A stretch of DNA of 64,000 nucleotides from an uncultured Siphonobacter sp. (GTDB lineage: Bacteria; Bacteroidota; Bacteroidia; Cytophagales; Spirosomataceae): NCBI GenBank assembly GCA_913775095.1, contig CAJYIW010000017.1:1-64000 (forward strand), given 5' to 3'. Positions 43,446 through 52,793 of this stretch are shown piece by piece (position 1 is the stretch's first letter; each line of letters starts with the position of its first letter). The position numbers and the translations under genes were made by a program. The notes below the pieces were generated by a model. That model saw nothing but the letters and a program-made list of their open reading frames with translations, searched no databases and was not told where the DNA came from.

Positions 43446-44687
43446 TTACTTCGGCAGTGCTTCCAGAACCGTTTTCACCATTCCGTCAATGGCCTTCATT
43501 TCAATCCAGCGAACCACCATAACTAAATCATGATCCGGGTCGACGTAAATGATATTTGTTCCGTTACCGACGTGCGTAAAAGCCGTTTCGGGAGCACTCG
43601 GCAGATACTTCTTATCCGTGTTCAGAAACCAGTTCATGTATCCGTACGTCGGCTGAGCGGCGGTTGGCGTGCGAGCCTGACTTACCCATTTCTCGGATAA
43701 AAGCTGTTTGCCATCCCAGTTTCCTTTGTGCAGGGTTAACAATCCAAACCGGCCCATATCGTAGGCATTAATGAACATGCCGCCGCCCCAGTGACCGCCC
43801 CCACTGACAGACTGCACCGGACGACCATCCAGCACAATCCAGGCGTTGCGGTAACCCGTCCAACGCCAGGTGCTGGATGCCCCAATGGGATCCATAATTC
43901 CGGTTTTCAGTACTTCAGGTAAGGGTTTCCGCCAGACACTCGTGGCGGCCAGAGCTAAGGCATTGACCCGCACATCATTATATTCATAAGTGCTGCCAGG
44001 CTTATGCCGGGGACGCGTCCGCCATTCAGCCGCGTTGGTACTGGGGCGATCAGCCCACTCGGGTTTGCCCCAGAGGGTGCCTTCCCAGTCGCTCGTTTGT
44101 CGCAGCAGATGATCCCAGGTAATCGTACGGTTATGAGGAGTAGCGAAGGGTTGCAGTAACTCCGGTTCTCCGAGTTGATCAGCCGCACGCATCAACGGTT
44201 GTCCGTACCATTCGATGGGGGGCACATAGGGAGCCACGGTGTCATTGACACTGGTAATTAACCCCTGATCAACGGCCAGCCCCACTACGGTCGATAGAAA
44301 GCTTTTCGTCACACTGTGGGTCATGTCGCACCGCGAAGGTTCGCCCCAACTGGCTACGATGTATCCTTTGTAGATGATGAGCCCGGTGGGTTCCCCGCGT
44401 TACGCAAAGGGTCCGATGCCAAACCCATACGGTTCTTTCCCGAAGCTTTGGTAGTGAGACATTTCCATACTACGCGGGTTTTTACTCTCGTTTTGACGGG
44501 CGTATGCTACAGCGGAAGCAATCAGGTCGGCTTTTAGCCCTAATGCCTGCGGAGTCTGACGCTCCCAATGCTGAGCGGAGGGAAAATAGGAAACGGCCGT
44601 TTTCTTTTTCTGGGCCTGGCTAGCTAAACTGAGCAATACCCACAGAAAAAGTGCCAGGAATGAACGTAGAATAGAAGTAGCGGACAT
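43446..44687 (-). pseudogene. Serine hydrolase (class C beta-lactamase family) disrupted by one in-frame stop
   Basis: A single reading frame of 414 codons is interrupted by TAA at codon 96 (44400-44402). The first part, starting at ATG 44687, has a signal peptide (SFLALFLWVLLSLASQAQ) and runs to YGFGIGPFA. After the stop the same frame continues RGEPTGLIIYKGYIVASWGE, then THSVTKSFLSTVVGLAVDQG with the catalytic SxxK (Ser125-Lys128), to the normal end VKTVLEALPK. There is no frameshift, and every downstream family feature is intact. A CAA-to-TAA change is the simplest origin. A restart at ATG 44324 would lie three residues before the catalytic Ser and lose the export signal, so a functional short form is unlikely. 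The product would be a periplasmic esterase or peptidase-like hydrolase. Confidence 0.85.
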
Positions 44688-44714
44688 AAGCGATGAGAAG
44701 AATAGAGAACCTTT

Positions 44715-44722
44715 CAAAAATA
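44715..44722 (-). promoter_or_regulatory. Possible -7 box for the serine hydrolase gene
   Basis: On the minus strand TATTTTTG matches the Bacteroidota TAnnTTTG box and is 27 bp upstream of the ATG at 44687. No TTG is found at the proper -33 distance, so it is only a half-match. Confidence 0.35.
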
Positions 44723-44988
44723 AACATTTACACCCAGTAAACCGAAAGTTGGTTCATTACCCTACAGAAAACGTTTACCCTGAACCGTTCTTATTTCTGA
44801 ATACTAATTTATCAGAATAGACTCACCAGATTTTACGTATACGTATTTCAGTTATCCCTACGCCAGGTTCCACAAAAATAGAACCTCTGTTCGGTTTAAG
44901 AAGCACCAGAGGAGACACTACTCATTAAGGAAATAAAACATTCTGATTGTCAATAAATTAAATATCAATTAGAGGATAGACCTTTGGG

Positions 44989-45018
44989 TTGGATTTTACG
45001 TGAATTCCAATACATTTG
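44989..45018 (+). promoter_or_regulatory. Consensus Bacteroidota promoter
   Basis: TTG at 44989-44991, exactly 19 nt, then TACATTTG at 45011-45018: a full match to the Bacteroidota primary sigma factor consensus (TTG, N19-21, TAnnTTTG). Transcription should begin near 45022-45026, giving a leader of about 30 nt before the ATG at 45053. This supports that start over the upstream in-frame one at 44984, which lies within the promoter. Confidence 0.82.
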
Positions 45019-45052
45019 TCCTACCTCCGTGTTTACAAAATCCATCCGAACT

Positions 45053-45490
45053 ATGAAAAAAATATTAATGTTCTTTGGACTGTTCCTGATCCCAGTGCTG
45101 GGCCTCTCTCAAAGTAGTCATCGGGACACTACGGTTTTTTTAAAAGCAAACACGATTGAACTAACGTCTACGTTTCCCGAGGAAGAGCTCTATAAAATTT
45201 CGCAGGTGTATCTGATTGGCCAGGGCTATCAGCTGGAAACCAATGATACTACCCAGAAAATACTGGTGGGTATTCAGGAAAATGAAGCCATCTCCCAAAA
45301 GCATAAAGTAAGAATTCAAATCAAAAAGGCTCGTCTGCTTTTGCAGTGGGAATATCCCATGGCTCAGAGCATGGGATATTCGGCCATTGCCTATTTACCC
45401 AGTTCACCTTTATGGCCCCGATTCGAAGAATTTGCGGATGAACTAAAAGGTTATTTAACCCGATCAGACAAATACTATTTGTGCTTATAA
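45053..45490 (+). CDS. Small exported protein of unknown function
   Basis: Protein of 145 residues starting MKKILMFFGLFLIPVLGLSQ, a signal peptide cleaved before SSHRD. The mature part is about 125 residues of mixed alpha/beta pattern (TTVFLKANTIELTSTFPEEE, KVRIQIKKARLLLQWEYPM, FEEFADELKGYLTRSDKYYL). I do not recognise a family. It stands alone with a consensus promoter upstream and a strong terminator downstream, so it is a complete single-gene unit and very probably expressed. Confidence 0.78.
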   Translation: MKKILMFFGLFLIPVLGLSQSSHRDTTVFLKANTIELTSTFPEEELYKISQVYLIGQGYQLETNDTTQKILVGIQENEAISQKHKVRIQIKKARLLLQWEYPMAQSMGYSAIAYLPSSPLWPRFEEFADELKGYLTRSDKYYLCL

Positions 45491-45539
45491 GGCTTATTTA
45501 AACGGTTAAACAAAGGCGTTTATTGCTAACAAAATAAAA

Positions 45540-45574
45540 GGCCTGCTTGTCGTCACAAGCAGGCCAAATTTTTT
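45540..45574 (+). terminator. Intrinsic terminator
   Basis: 11-bp stem GGCCTGCTTGT / ACAAGCAGGCC (45540-45550 and 45555-45565), loop CGTC, then AAATTTTTT. It lies 50 bp past the stop of the small exported protein. Confidence 0.92.
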
Positions 45575-46327
45575 ACGTCACCAGTCGTCAAAGCCGCCAC
45601 TCATCTGACTGATTTGGTATTACAAATATGCTTAAAAGCTCGTCCGAACTACCGTCGTCTTCGATGTTTGGTATATATTTCTCGATAAATTGTAACTTAA
45701 AGCCGATAAACGGTAATCATTGATAAAATCATAAAAATTCAAAAAAGCATTGTTAATAATGAGTTTTACCTATTTTAATAAATACTATACATTAGTTTAT
45801 ATGTATTTATTGCCTTTACTATAAGCCCTGAAACAAACCTTAATTAGATAAGTTAATGGCCTGCATTCTACTTATCTATCCATGCGTTTAATGGCTATCT
45901 ATACAGTCTTTTAATCTTTCATCATACCTTCTTTTTTTATTTACTTAATTGCACTTATCTTTTTATGGGTGTGTAATTAAAAAAATGAATCCTCTCTACG
46001 GGAAGAGTCTGAAAAGTAACGACTGCTTTGGAAAGAACTTACCAGGTACATAGGGGCATCGGTGCGGAAAAGGCCTGTAAAGAATTATGAAGCCGTATGT
46101 ATGCTTTTGAAGTGCGGGTTAATCCGCTGAATCATGGAAAAATATAAGCAGCGTATAGGTTCAGAGGTCATCCGCCCTAAAGCCTTGTGAAAACACCGGT
46201 ACAACCGTTGAGCCGGAAGAGCAAAGGACTATTAAGAGGCATGATTTCATTCCGCTTTAAAGGATTGAAATGAACTGTTTTCTAACTCGTAGAAGGAACG
46301 CTTCAGTTACAACTCGTGAAAAAGCAA
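45575..46327. other. Long intergenic region
   Basis: About 750 bp, very AT-rich to about 45990 and more balanced after that. Two minus-strand frames near 45600-45760 read in a protein-like way but have no start codon. The balanced right part (46000-46260) has no coding frame and no structure I could match to a known RNA. A plus-strand open frame from 46270 is only the shadow of the esterase gene. Confidence 0.45.
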
Positions 46328-47056
46328 CTAAAGATAAATCTGAACCATTTTTTGCCAGGAATCCGCTTCGTGGGCCCGACCTTCCCAGACGTAAAATTCA
46401 TTGGATATGCCCTTCTGATCCAGAGCAGACCGAAGGTGCAAACTGCTATCCAGAAAGGGGTCGGTCGTACCGATGGTTAAAACAAAGTGTAATTTCTGCA
46501 GGGCTTCGAGCAAATGAACGTCGTGCAGGTTGGGCAGAAAGTGGTTTGGAGTATGGTAATAGATGGTATCGTCGTAGTATTCATCAAATAGTCCACGAAA
46601 TTCAGAAACCGGAACCGAAAGGTCGTAACGGCCGCTAAAGGCTACGACCTTCCCGAACCGTTGCGGATGCCTCAGGGCAATATTCACCGCGTGAAAAGCT
46701 CCGAAGCTGCACCCATGCACGATTAAGAAAGAGTCGGGATTCAGGGTTTCACTGTAGGGCAATACCTCGTCGAGGATGTAATGTTCGTACTGGATATGCC
46801 GGCGGATGCGTTCGGAAGGAGGAATACTCTGACTGTACAGACTTTCGGCATCGATGGAATCTACGCAAAACAATTGCAGCCAGCCCTGGTCAATTTTATC
46901 CTGAATCGCTTCGATGAGTCCCAGTCGTTCGTATTCATAAAAACGCCCGCGACGGGTCGGGAAGACCAGAACCCGGGCTCCGGCGTGTCCATACACCATC
47001 ATGTTCATCTGCTTTTGCAGAATTGGGCTAAACCAAGCGTGAGCAGTCCCCGACAT
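46328..47056 (-). CDS. Esterase of the alpha/beta-hydrolase putative esterase family
   Basis: Protein of 242 residues without an export signal. It fits the esterase D/PF00756 family: a conserved opening strand (MMVYGHAGARVLVFPTRRGR), the nucleophile elbow LIVHGCSFGAFHAVNIALRH (Ser117 in G-x-S-x-G), the strand GKVVAFSGRYDL and a C-terminal histidine in WEGRAHEADSWQ. It should hydrolyse carboxylic esters in the cytoplasm; the substrate is unknown. It is transcribed after the SGNH hydrolase gene (77 bp upstream, same strand), and the two may share an mRNA. Confidence 0.85.
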   Translation of the reverse strand: MSGTAHAWFSPILQKQMNMMVYGHAGARVLVFPTRRGRFYEYERLGLIEAIQDKIDQGWLQLFCVDSIDAESLYSQSIPPSERIRRHIQYEHYILDEVLPYSETLNPDSFLIVHGCSFGAFHAVNIALRHPQRFGKVVAFSGRYDLSVPVSEFRGLFDEYYDDTIYYHTPNHFLPNLHDVHLLEALQKLHFVLTIGTTDPFLDSSLHLRSALDQKGISNEFYVWEGRAHEADSWQKMVQIYL

Positions 47057-47133
47057 TCGTTTTTATGGTAATTAAAGCCTCGAAGGTCTATACTTTTTTA
47101 GTAGATTTTTTCCTTCAGAAGATCAAGAAATCA

Positions 47134-47721
47134 TTAAAAAATGCCTTCGTGCCTGTTCAGAACTTCCGTCCACAAGCGATACCCCTCGGGGCTTAAATGC
47201 AATCCGTCGGCCTCAAATAATTCTTTCCGGGGTCGTTTATTAGCGTCCAGCATCAACGAATGGATATCTACGTACGTAAAATGAGGGAGCTTCGTAATTT
47301 TGTGGGCAATGAGCGTATTGGTATAACGAATCCGTTCGATTAAATCCCAACGGGCCAGGCTTGGCTTGATGGAAATGAAATACAGGGGAACGCCGGGCAA
47401 ATGTTCCTGCATTTTTTCAACCAGCGTACAAAAGAAGAGGTACACCTCCTCGGGGTTACGCTGATCACCCAGGTCATTGTCTCCGGCGTAAAACACTACA
47501 GACTTCGGGTTTCGTGGTACCAGTAAATCATCAAAAAACCAGGAGCAGGCGGCGAGCGTGGATCCCCCGAAACCGATGTTAACCGTTTGTCGGCCCGGAA
47601 AATCCTGAGCCAGCGTGGACCATAAACGGATGGAGGAGCTACCGTAAAATACGGTGCTTTGTAAGGGGGCGTTGGCTACTCTTTGCTGGAGTTGCCGTAC
47701 TTCGTCTTCGTACCAATTCAT
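47134..47721 (-). CDS. SGNH/GDSL-family hydrolase
   Basis: Protein of 195 residues, cytoplasmic by sequence. SGNH blocks are visible: block I VFYGSSSIRLW (nucleophile Ser within GSSS, 27-30), block II NIGFGGSTLAAC (Gly), block III YAGDNDLGD (Asn82) and block V ADGLHLSPEGY (Asp172, His175). The family hydrolyses ester bonds of lipids or acetylated sugars. It is adjacent to another esterase gene on the same strand, so both may act on one acylated metabolite; this is inferred from position only. Confidence 0.9.
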   Translation of the reverse strand: MNWYEDEVRQLQQRVANAPLQSTVFYGSSSIRLWSTLAQDFPGRQTVNIGFGGSTLAACSWFFDDLLVPRNPKSVVFYAGDNDLGDQRNPEEVYLFFCTLVEKMQEHLPGVPLYFISIKPSLARWDLIERIRYTNTLIAHKITKLPHFTYVDIHSLMLDANKRPRKELFEADGLHLSPEGYRLWTEVLNRHEGIF

Positions 47722-47980
47722 TCAAAAAAACATTAAAGCGGGCAAATTAGCGATCCTGAGCCGGATGCGGAAGGAGTCTTCGACTTTTACTTTTCCCGGA
47801 AAGACTAAAAAGTGTTCTCAGGTTAGATCAAAATCATTAAATGGCTAACGCATCTACATCATACTTTTTGGTAATAAATAGCTCGAGAGTGTTAAAATAT
47901 TCCATTCTAATTTTTCAACTAGTATTTTAGTAAAATTCAGTACTCCACCGTCCTATAGAATACTTTATCCCGCCTGATTC
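47722..47980. other. Left part of the intergenic region before the giant T9SS gene
   Basis: Together with 48161-48338 this forms a 617-bp gap. It is AT-rich, especially 47860-47960. Apart from the doubtful short frame at 47981-48160 I see no gene, and no consensus promoter. Confidence 0.4.
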
Positions 47981-48160
47981 ATGTACCGTTTTTGTTTAAT
48001 TGTTATGCTGGCAATCAGTTGCCAGCTGTGCTCAGGTCAATCCATTATTCGTACCTATCTCGTTTGTAAAAATCTGTATCCACCTGTTCGCACAAATCTT
48101 CAGAAAATTTCAATTCCCCAAACTTCAGTTACGATATCCCGGTACATCTGTACTGGTTGA
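47981..48160 (+). CDS. Possible short exported peptide
   Basis: Open frame of 59 codons starting MYRFCLIVMLAISCQLCSGQ, which looks like a signal peptide with a cleavage site before QSIIRT. The rest (about 40 residues) has no recognisable fold, and a TGA ends it. It precedes the giant T9SS gene on the same strand by 179 bp. It may be a real small secreted protein or the damaged beginning of a longer exported protein; the sequence does not decide. Confidence 0.3.
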   Translation: MYRFCLIVMLAISCQLCSGQSIIRTYLVCKNLYPPVRTNLQKISIPQTSVTISRYICTG

Positions 48161-48338
48161 CGGGCCTTTTCAAAAAGAGGCTCAAGCATTCGTTTTCCTG
48201 TTCCTTTTACGGTAATCCTGTAAATTTTGATAGCGGAGGTAGTTCTTTGGTATCCGAAGTTTCTCCTACCCGCTAAACCTACTTCTGTTACCTGTTCCTA
48301 TCTGCTCAAAATCTTTAAAAATTAGTTTAGTCAAGCGT

Positions 48339-51300
48339 ATGAAACCGTTTATGCGTCTATTCATTACCTGTCTTTGCCTGGTAATTTCCGTAGTAAGAGG
48401 TTACTCTCAGACGATTTCTATCACCAATGCTCCCTATCGCCTGTGTCTGGGCTCGCCCATGCGACTTAATTATAGCTCTGGCTTTACTTATGCTCCAGAC
48501 AATAAGTTTTACGTGGAAGTAAGTCCGAATTCTTACGAAGAAACGCCAGGAACCCTGGTAGCGGCTACTGCACAAAATGGCTTTCTGGAAGTAACCATAC
48601 CGAGGGAAACGGTCATTATGGGTAACTATCAGAATTTCCTTTCCCTTCGAATTATCACTACGAATCCGGCCACCAAGAGCAACTGGATCTCCTCTCAGGC
48701 GGATGCTTCGCCCGACGTTCGTCTGGAATCGCAAAAACTAACTTTAGATCTCAATGATCAGGCTATTCTGAACTTTGCTGTTTCGGGTAAATCACCAGTT
48801 ACGGTGACGCTTAGAGATAGCTTAAGTAATGAAACGTTTGCTCATGAGCTGACTCATTCTGATCAGTTTTCTACTTCTTCCAAGTTTACCTCTTCGCTTT
48901 CATTGGCAGCCGATCGTTCACGATCTTACGTTATACATTCGGTCCAAAATGAATGTGGCCCCGGGAAAGGTCAGGGAAAAGCAGACCTTTCTGTTCATCC
49001 ACTGGGTTTAAAACTTATTTCGGTTAGCCCGGCCGTGGCCTGTAGCGGAAGTACCATAACCGCCAACTTCCAAACCGGCAGTGGAAGCTTTGGGCGTACC
49101 AATACGTTCAGGGTGGAACTTGTCAGCTATGATACCTACTGGCACCGCGAAGGAGAAGTCATTACTACGTTGCCCGCTCAGATGGAGGGCCATTTGGTAC
49201 GGTTTCGTCTTCCTGCCGACTTAGCTCCTAATGTGTATCGCGTTTATCTGCTTACCTCTGATCCGGTTAGCCGAAGCAGGATATCCCAACCCTATAAAGG
49301 TTATTTCACAGTAGGGTCTGCCCCTTCGGCTACGCTCATATCGGCCAACCATACTATTAATTACGGGGATGAAAGTCAGGTTCAGGTGCAGTTTACGGGC
49401 GTGGGTCCCTATGTGGCTCATTTGCACGACGGTACCCTTGTAAAATATAGCTACGATCCCTGGGCTGATCGGGCAACAGCCTCAGTCAAACCCCGTCAGA
49501 CCACGTCATATACCGTTAAAGATTACAGCAACGGTTGTGGTGCTGCGGAGCCTGGTCAGAGCAGCACTGTAATTACCGTTCGTAACGGTATACAGGCGGA
49601 TTCCATTCCTTCAAAAGTCTTTTGCGAAGGTTCGCGGGTGAGCATTGCCATTCATTCCAATTTCGATCCCACGGGTCCCGTTTCCGTTCAATTGTATAAT
49701 AATAATTACGGCCAGCCTGTACAGGCTACTGTTGCGGGAGAAATCAGGAATAACGTTTTAACATTTTCTGCTCCGACTTTCCCCGCCCGTGCCCAAGCCA
49801 GGTCTTTTGATTTAGAGATTACGGGTCAAAACTTTAAATCCTCCCTGAAGGGTCAATTAAAAGTAGGTGGGAAACCGTACATTGAAAGTTGGTATGATTC
49901 GAAAACAATAACGCTGGCCAATCCAGAGGTGATAAATCTTGCTTATTATGCCTATGGCACGGGTCCTTATGAATTAATGTTTGATGATGGTGAGAAAATA
50001 CTTTTCCCGGAAACCCATAGTTCTGCGAGCTTGTATAGAACGGTATACGCTTCTTCTTCAAAAAATTACCAGGTTACCGCCATTCGTAACTCCTGCGGAC
50101 TAAGTGTTATGAACGCTGCGGTACAGGTGATGGTTAAGAATCAGATTAACGAAGGCATTGGTTTAACTTCTGACTTTTCCAACAGGATTTTATGTAATAA
50201 CACGCCCCTTGATATCTCCTTTAAAACGTATGGAAACTTTAACCCTGCCAATCGTTTTAAAATCATGTATCAGGACCATAGTCGCCGTATAGTTCTCAAG
50301 GAACTTTCCAGTGCGGGAACCACTCAGGTTTCGCTGGCCGCTATTCCTAAAGGCAGTACGGGCTCCATCTATGTAGAATCTACTGACCCGGTTTTAAAAA
50401 GTAATGAATCCTATATTGACGTCATTTCGGTGGAAGCTCCCCCTGAAATACAGTGGGCCCTTCCGGAACGTACTGTTCTCAGGGGAGAAGCGATCACTGC
50501 CCGGGTCACCTCAGCTATGTACACGCGGGAAGCCAGATTCATTCTTTGGTCGGATGGAAAGAAAGATTATAAATCTGAGCTGGATTACAACGGTGATTTT
50601 CAATTCATCCCGGAGGCATCCATCCCTTTTATTACGAAGGGAATGGAAAATCAATGTGGGATTACCACTGTAACTCCCGTTTCCGTACCAATCGTAGTTA
50701 ACAATGCAAGCCTGCTGTTTTCATCGGAAGTTACCAATAGCCTTTCTGGCCTTTGCCGTAACTTTCCGGTTGAACTTCCCTATGGCGTTGAAGGAACTCT
50801 AGATCCCAAGGCCACTTTCGATATTCAGGTGCTTACCTATGACCGTAAAGAAGGTTTCGATGTCGCCAAGAATATCACCGGAAATCCTATTCGATTTAAC
50901 TGGCCGGAAAACCTGGATTCCAGAAAAGACTGGAGGTATTTACGTATCAGTTCCAGAACCCATCAGGTGATGCCTGTCATGATGGACCTGATCTTATATG
51001 ATAAACCAAAGGCGACCTTAACGACTCCGGATGGGAAAAACTACTTGGAGTATGGGCGGGATGAATCTAAGTCTCTTCAGGTGGACTTACAGGGGGGTAG
51101 TACTTATAACCTTATCTGGAATGACGGTGTCTGGAATCAGTTTTCCGAGAATCCCTACTTTCGGCCTGTTCATGCAAGTCGAGGCAAAGAGTACGCCTTG
51201 AGAAATGTTTTCAATGTTTGTGGTTACGGTACTGTTTCAGGAGAGGTAAGCGTTAAAGTACATCCCTCCTTAACTCTTCAGAATTCTACCGATATCATTT

Positions 51301-52652
51301 GCAGCAATAGTAGAATTCAGCTTTCTTATACTTCGTCAGGAGATTACGCTCCCCAGAATTATTTTAGACTGGTGCTGCTGGATCCCCTCGGCAAGATCAT
51401 GGCCCGATTGGATTCAAGCTCCAAGTCTAATCATCAGTTTTCCTCAGTTATTCCTTCAACCCTGCCGGCAGGTCCTTACCAGATTGAGATTCAAAGCTCT
51501 GATAATCAGGAAAAGGTTCGCTCGAACCTGTTTATCCGGAATAAACCTCAAATGACATTAGGAAGCCATGTTTCCGTTCCGGCAGGTACCGCTGCCGTTA
51601 TTCGCTTAACAAATGGATCTTCAGGCACGTCTTCCTCCGAAACGATACAATACACCTTATCCGATGGAACGACAGGAAGCATACCTGAATATCTGCAGCA
51701 CAAGGACTTCACCTTTACCCCAACGCAAACCACCACGTATCGGGTAACGTCGGTATCCAATAGTTGCGGGATCGGTACGGCCACGGGCTCAGCCACCATC
51801 ACTGTAGAAAGCCCGTCCGACAAAGAAACTCAGATTACGCAGGTACAAACGGCAGCTAAATTCACCGGACTTTGTTCGGGCGATACCGTATTTGTCACGT
51901 TTACTACTAAAGGTTCCGTGGCGGCCAATGCCAGCTATCGCGTTCAGCTCTCGGATGCCAGTGGAGACAACTTTACTTCCTTAACGACGGGTGGTGTTCT
52001 ACCTAAATTGTGGGCCTTGATTCCTCCTAATTTAGCTCGCAGTGAATATTATCGACTGAAGGTAACCAGCTCAGAAGCTGGGGTTAACGGCCGGACGTAT
52101 GCCTTACCCCTATCCTTACGCCAACCGGCTACAGCGTCTTTTATGAAAGAAAGTATGTGGCTAAGTGCAGAAAATACTGAACCGGTGCTTATTCAATTAG
52201 GGGGTGATGGGCCCTGGCAGTTTCAGATTGGTAACGAGATCAATCCTTCCCGAACCATCACCACTTCGACTAACCCCTACAGTAGTGACGGTTATTCCGG
52301 CACTCCAACGGACAAACCCGCCGTGTACAAGCTCTACAGTGTCTCCAACGTGTGCGGGGCGGGCAAAATTCTGAACCCTTCAACCCTGAGAGTCGAGATT
52401 ATTACTTCCGTTGCACCGCCGAAAGCTGAAGTCATGAAGGTATATCCTAATCCCACCAAAAACTGGATACGGGTGGAATGTGCTGCTGCTCACCAAGTTC
52501 GGCTTCTTACCCTGCAGGGCACCATCGTTCTGGAGAAGGAGAGTCAGGAGTTCTACCATCAACTGGATTTAAGTCCTTTAGCCGTTGGGACGTATCTCCT
52601 GGAAGTCACGACGAAAGATCAGCGAAATACCTATCGGATTATTAAAGAATAA
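48339..52652 (+). CDS. 1437-residue seven-repeat T9SS cell-surface protein
   Basis: Exported protein with a signal peptide (LFITCLCLVISVVRGYSQ). The body is seven consecutive units of about 190 residues. Each begins near a Cys in a C-x-x-S/T/P setting and closes near N-x-C-G: pairs Cys36/206, 235/400, 429/586, 619/773, 806/961, 988/1143 and 1179/1339. Each unit reads as two beta-sandwich (Ig/PKD-like) halves: a lattice-like segment with RVELVS-type strands, then one with an aromatic Gly-Asp turn (LHDGTLVKYSYD, LWSDGKKDYKSE, IWNDGVWNQFSE). A type A T9SS sorting domain ends the chain (VMKVYPNPTKNWIRVE to GTYLLEVTTKDQRNTYRIIK). Likely a surface-attached adhesin or stalk. The repeat family is not one I can name. 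Confidence 0.88.
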   Translation: MKPFMRLFITCLCLVISVVRGYSQTISITNAPYRLCLGSPMRLNYSSGFTYAPDNKFYVEVSPNSYEETPGTLVAATAQNGFLEVTIPRETVIMGNYQNFLSLRIITTNPATKSNWISSQADASPDVRLESQKLTLDLNDQAILNFAVSGKSPVTVTLRDSLSNETFAHELTHSDQFSTSSKFTSSLSLAADRSRSYVIHSVQNECGPGKGQGKADLSVHPLGLKLISVSPAVACSGSTITANFQTGSGSFGRTNTFRVELVSYDTYWHREGEVITTLPAQMEGHLVRFRLPADLAPNVYRVYLLTSDPVSRSRISQPYKGYFTVGSAPSATLISANHTINYGDESQVQVQFTGVGPYVAHLHDGTLVKYSYDPWADRATASVKPRQTTSYTVKDYSNGCGAAEPGQSSTVITVRNGIQADSIPSKVFCEGSRVSIAIHSNFDPTGPVSVQLYNNNYGQPVQATVAGEIRNNVLTFSAPTFPARAQARSFDLEITGQNFKSSLKGQLKVGGKPYIESWYDSKTITLANPEVINLAYYAYGTGPYELMFDDGEKILFPETHSSASLYRTVYASSSKNYQVTAIRNSCGLSVMNAAVQVMVKNQINEGIGLTSDFSNRILCNNTPLDISFKTYGNFNPANRFKIMYQDHSRRIVLKELSSAGTTQVSLAAIPKGSTGSIYVESTDPVLKSNESYIDVISVEAPPEIQWALPERTVLRGEAITARVTSAMYTREARFILWSDGKKDYKSELDYNGDFQFIPEASIPFITKGMENQCGITTVTPVSVPIVVNNASLLFSSEVTNSLSGLCRNFPVELPYGVEGTLDPKATFDIQVLTYDRKEGFDVAKNITGNPIRFNWPENLDSRKDWRYLRISSRTHQVMPVMMDLILYDKPKATLTTPDGKNYLEYGRDESKSLQVDLQGGSTYNLIWNDGVWNQFSENPYFRPVHASRGKEYALRNVFNVCGYGTVSGEVSVKVHPSLTLQNSTDIICSNSRIQLSYTSSGDYAPQNYFRLVLLDPLGKIMARLDSSSKSNHQFSSVIPSTLPAGPYQIEIQSSDNQEKVRSNLFIRNKPQMTLGSHVSVPAGTAAVIRLTNGSSGTSSSETIQYTLSDGTTGSIPEYLQHKDFTFTPTQTTTYRVTSVSNSCGIGTATGSATITVESPSDKETQITQVQTAAKFTGLCSGDTVFVTFTTKGSVAANASYRVQLSDASGDNFTSLTTGGVLPKLWALIPPNLARSEYYRLKVTSSEAGVNGRTYALPLSLRQPATASFMKESMWLSAENTEPVLIQLGGDGPWQFQIGNEINPSRTITTSTNPYSSDGYSGTPTDKPAVYKLYSVSNVCGAGKILNPSTLRVEIITSVAPPKAEVMKVYPNPTKNWIRVECAAAHQVRLLTLQGTIVLEKESQEFYHQLDLSPLAVGTYLLEVTTKDQRNTYRIIKE

Positions 52653-52670
52653 CACGGGTAACCCGGCCCC

Positions 52671-52716
52671 AAAAACAGAATCAGTGGCTACCCGTCACTG
52701 CTTCTGTTTTTTATTT
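52671..52716 (+). terminator. Intrinsic terminator of the giant T9SS gene
   Basis: Left arm AAAACAGAA-T-CAGTG (52672-52686) pairs with CACTG-C-TTCTGTTTT (52696-52710), 14 bp with one T/C mismatch and a 9-nt loop, followed by more T. It starts 20 bp past the stop. Confidence 0.85.
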
Positions 52717-52793
52717 ATAGACAGGAAAACCGACGCTTTCACACGTAATCAGCCCTGATGAAACTATTTTCGCAGGAATACAGCTAAGATTTC

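Noticed and set aside
43446-44324. A separate 292-residue serine hydrolase beginning at ATG 44324
   Set aside because: Its first residue lies three positions before the catalytic Ser, it has no export signal, and the family's N-terminal part is present in the same frame upstream of one TAA. It is the second half of a broken gene.
45590-45770. Minus-strand small proteins (two frames reading in a protein-like way)
   Set aside because: Neither frame has a start codon, the region is AT-rich, and they overlap each other; chance open frames are more likely.
46000-46260. Possible structured non-coding RNA or intron fragment
   Set aside because: The composition is suggestive, but I could not match it to any known RNA core or find consistent long-range pairing by eye.
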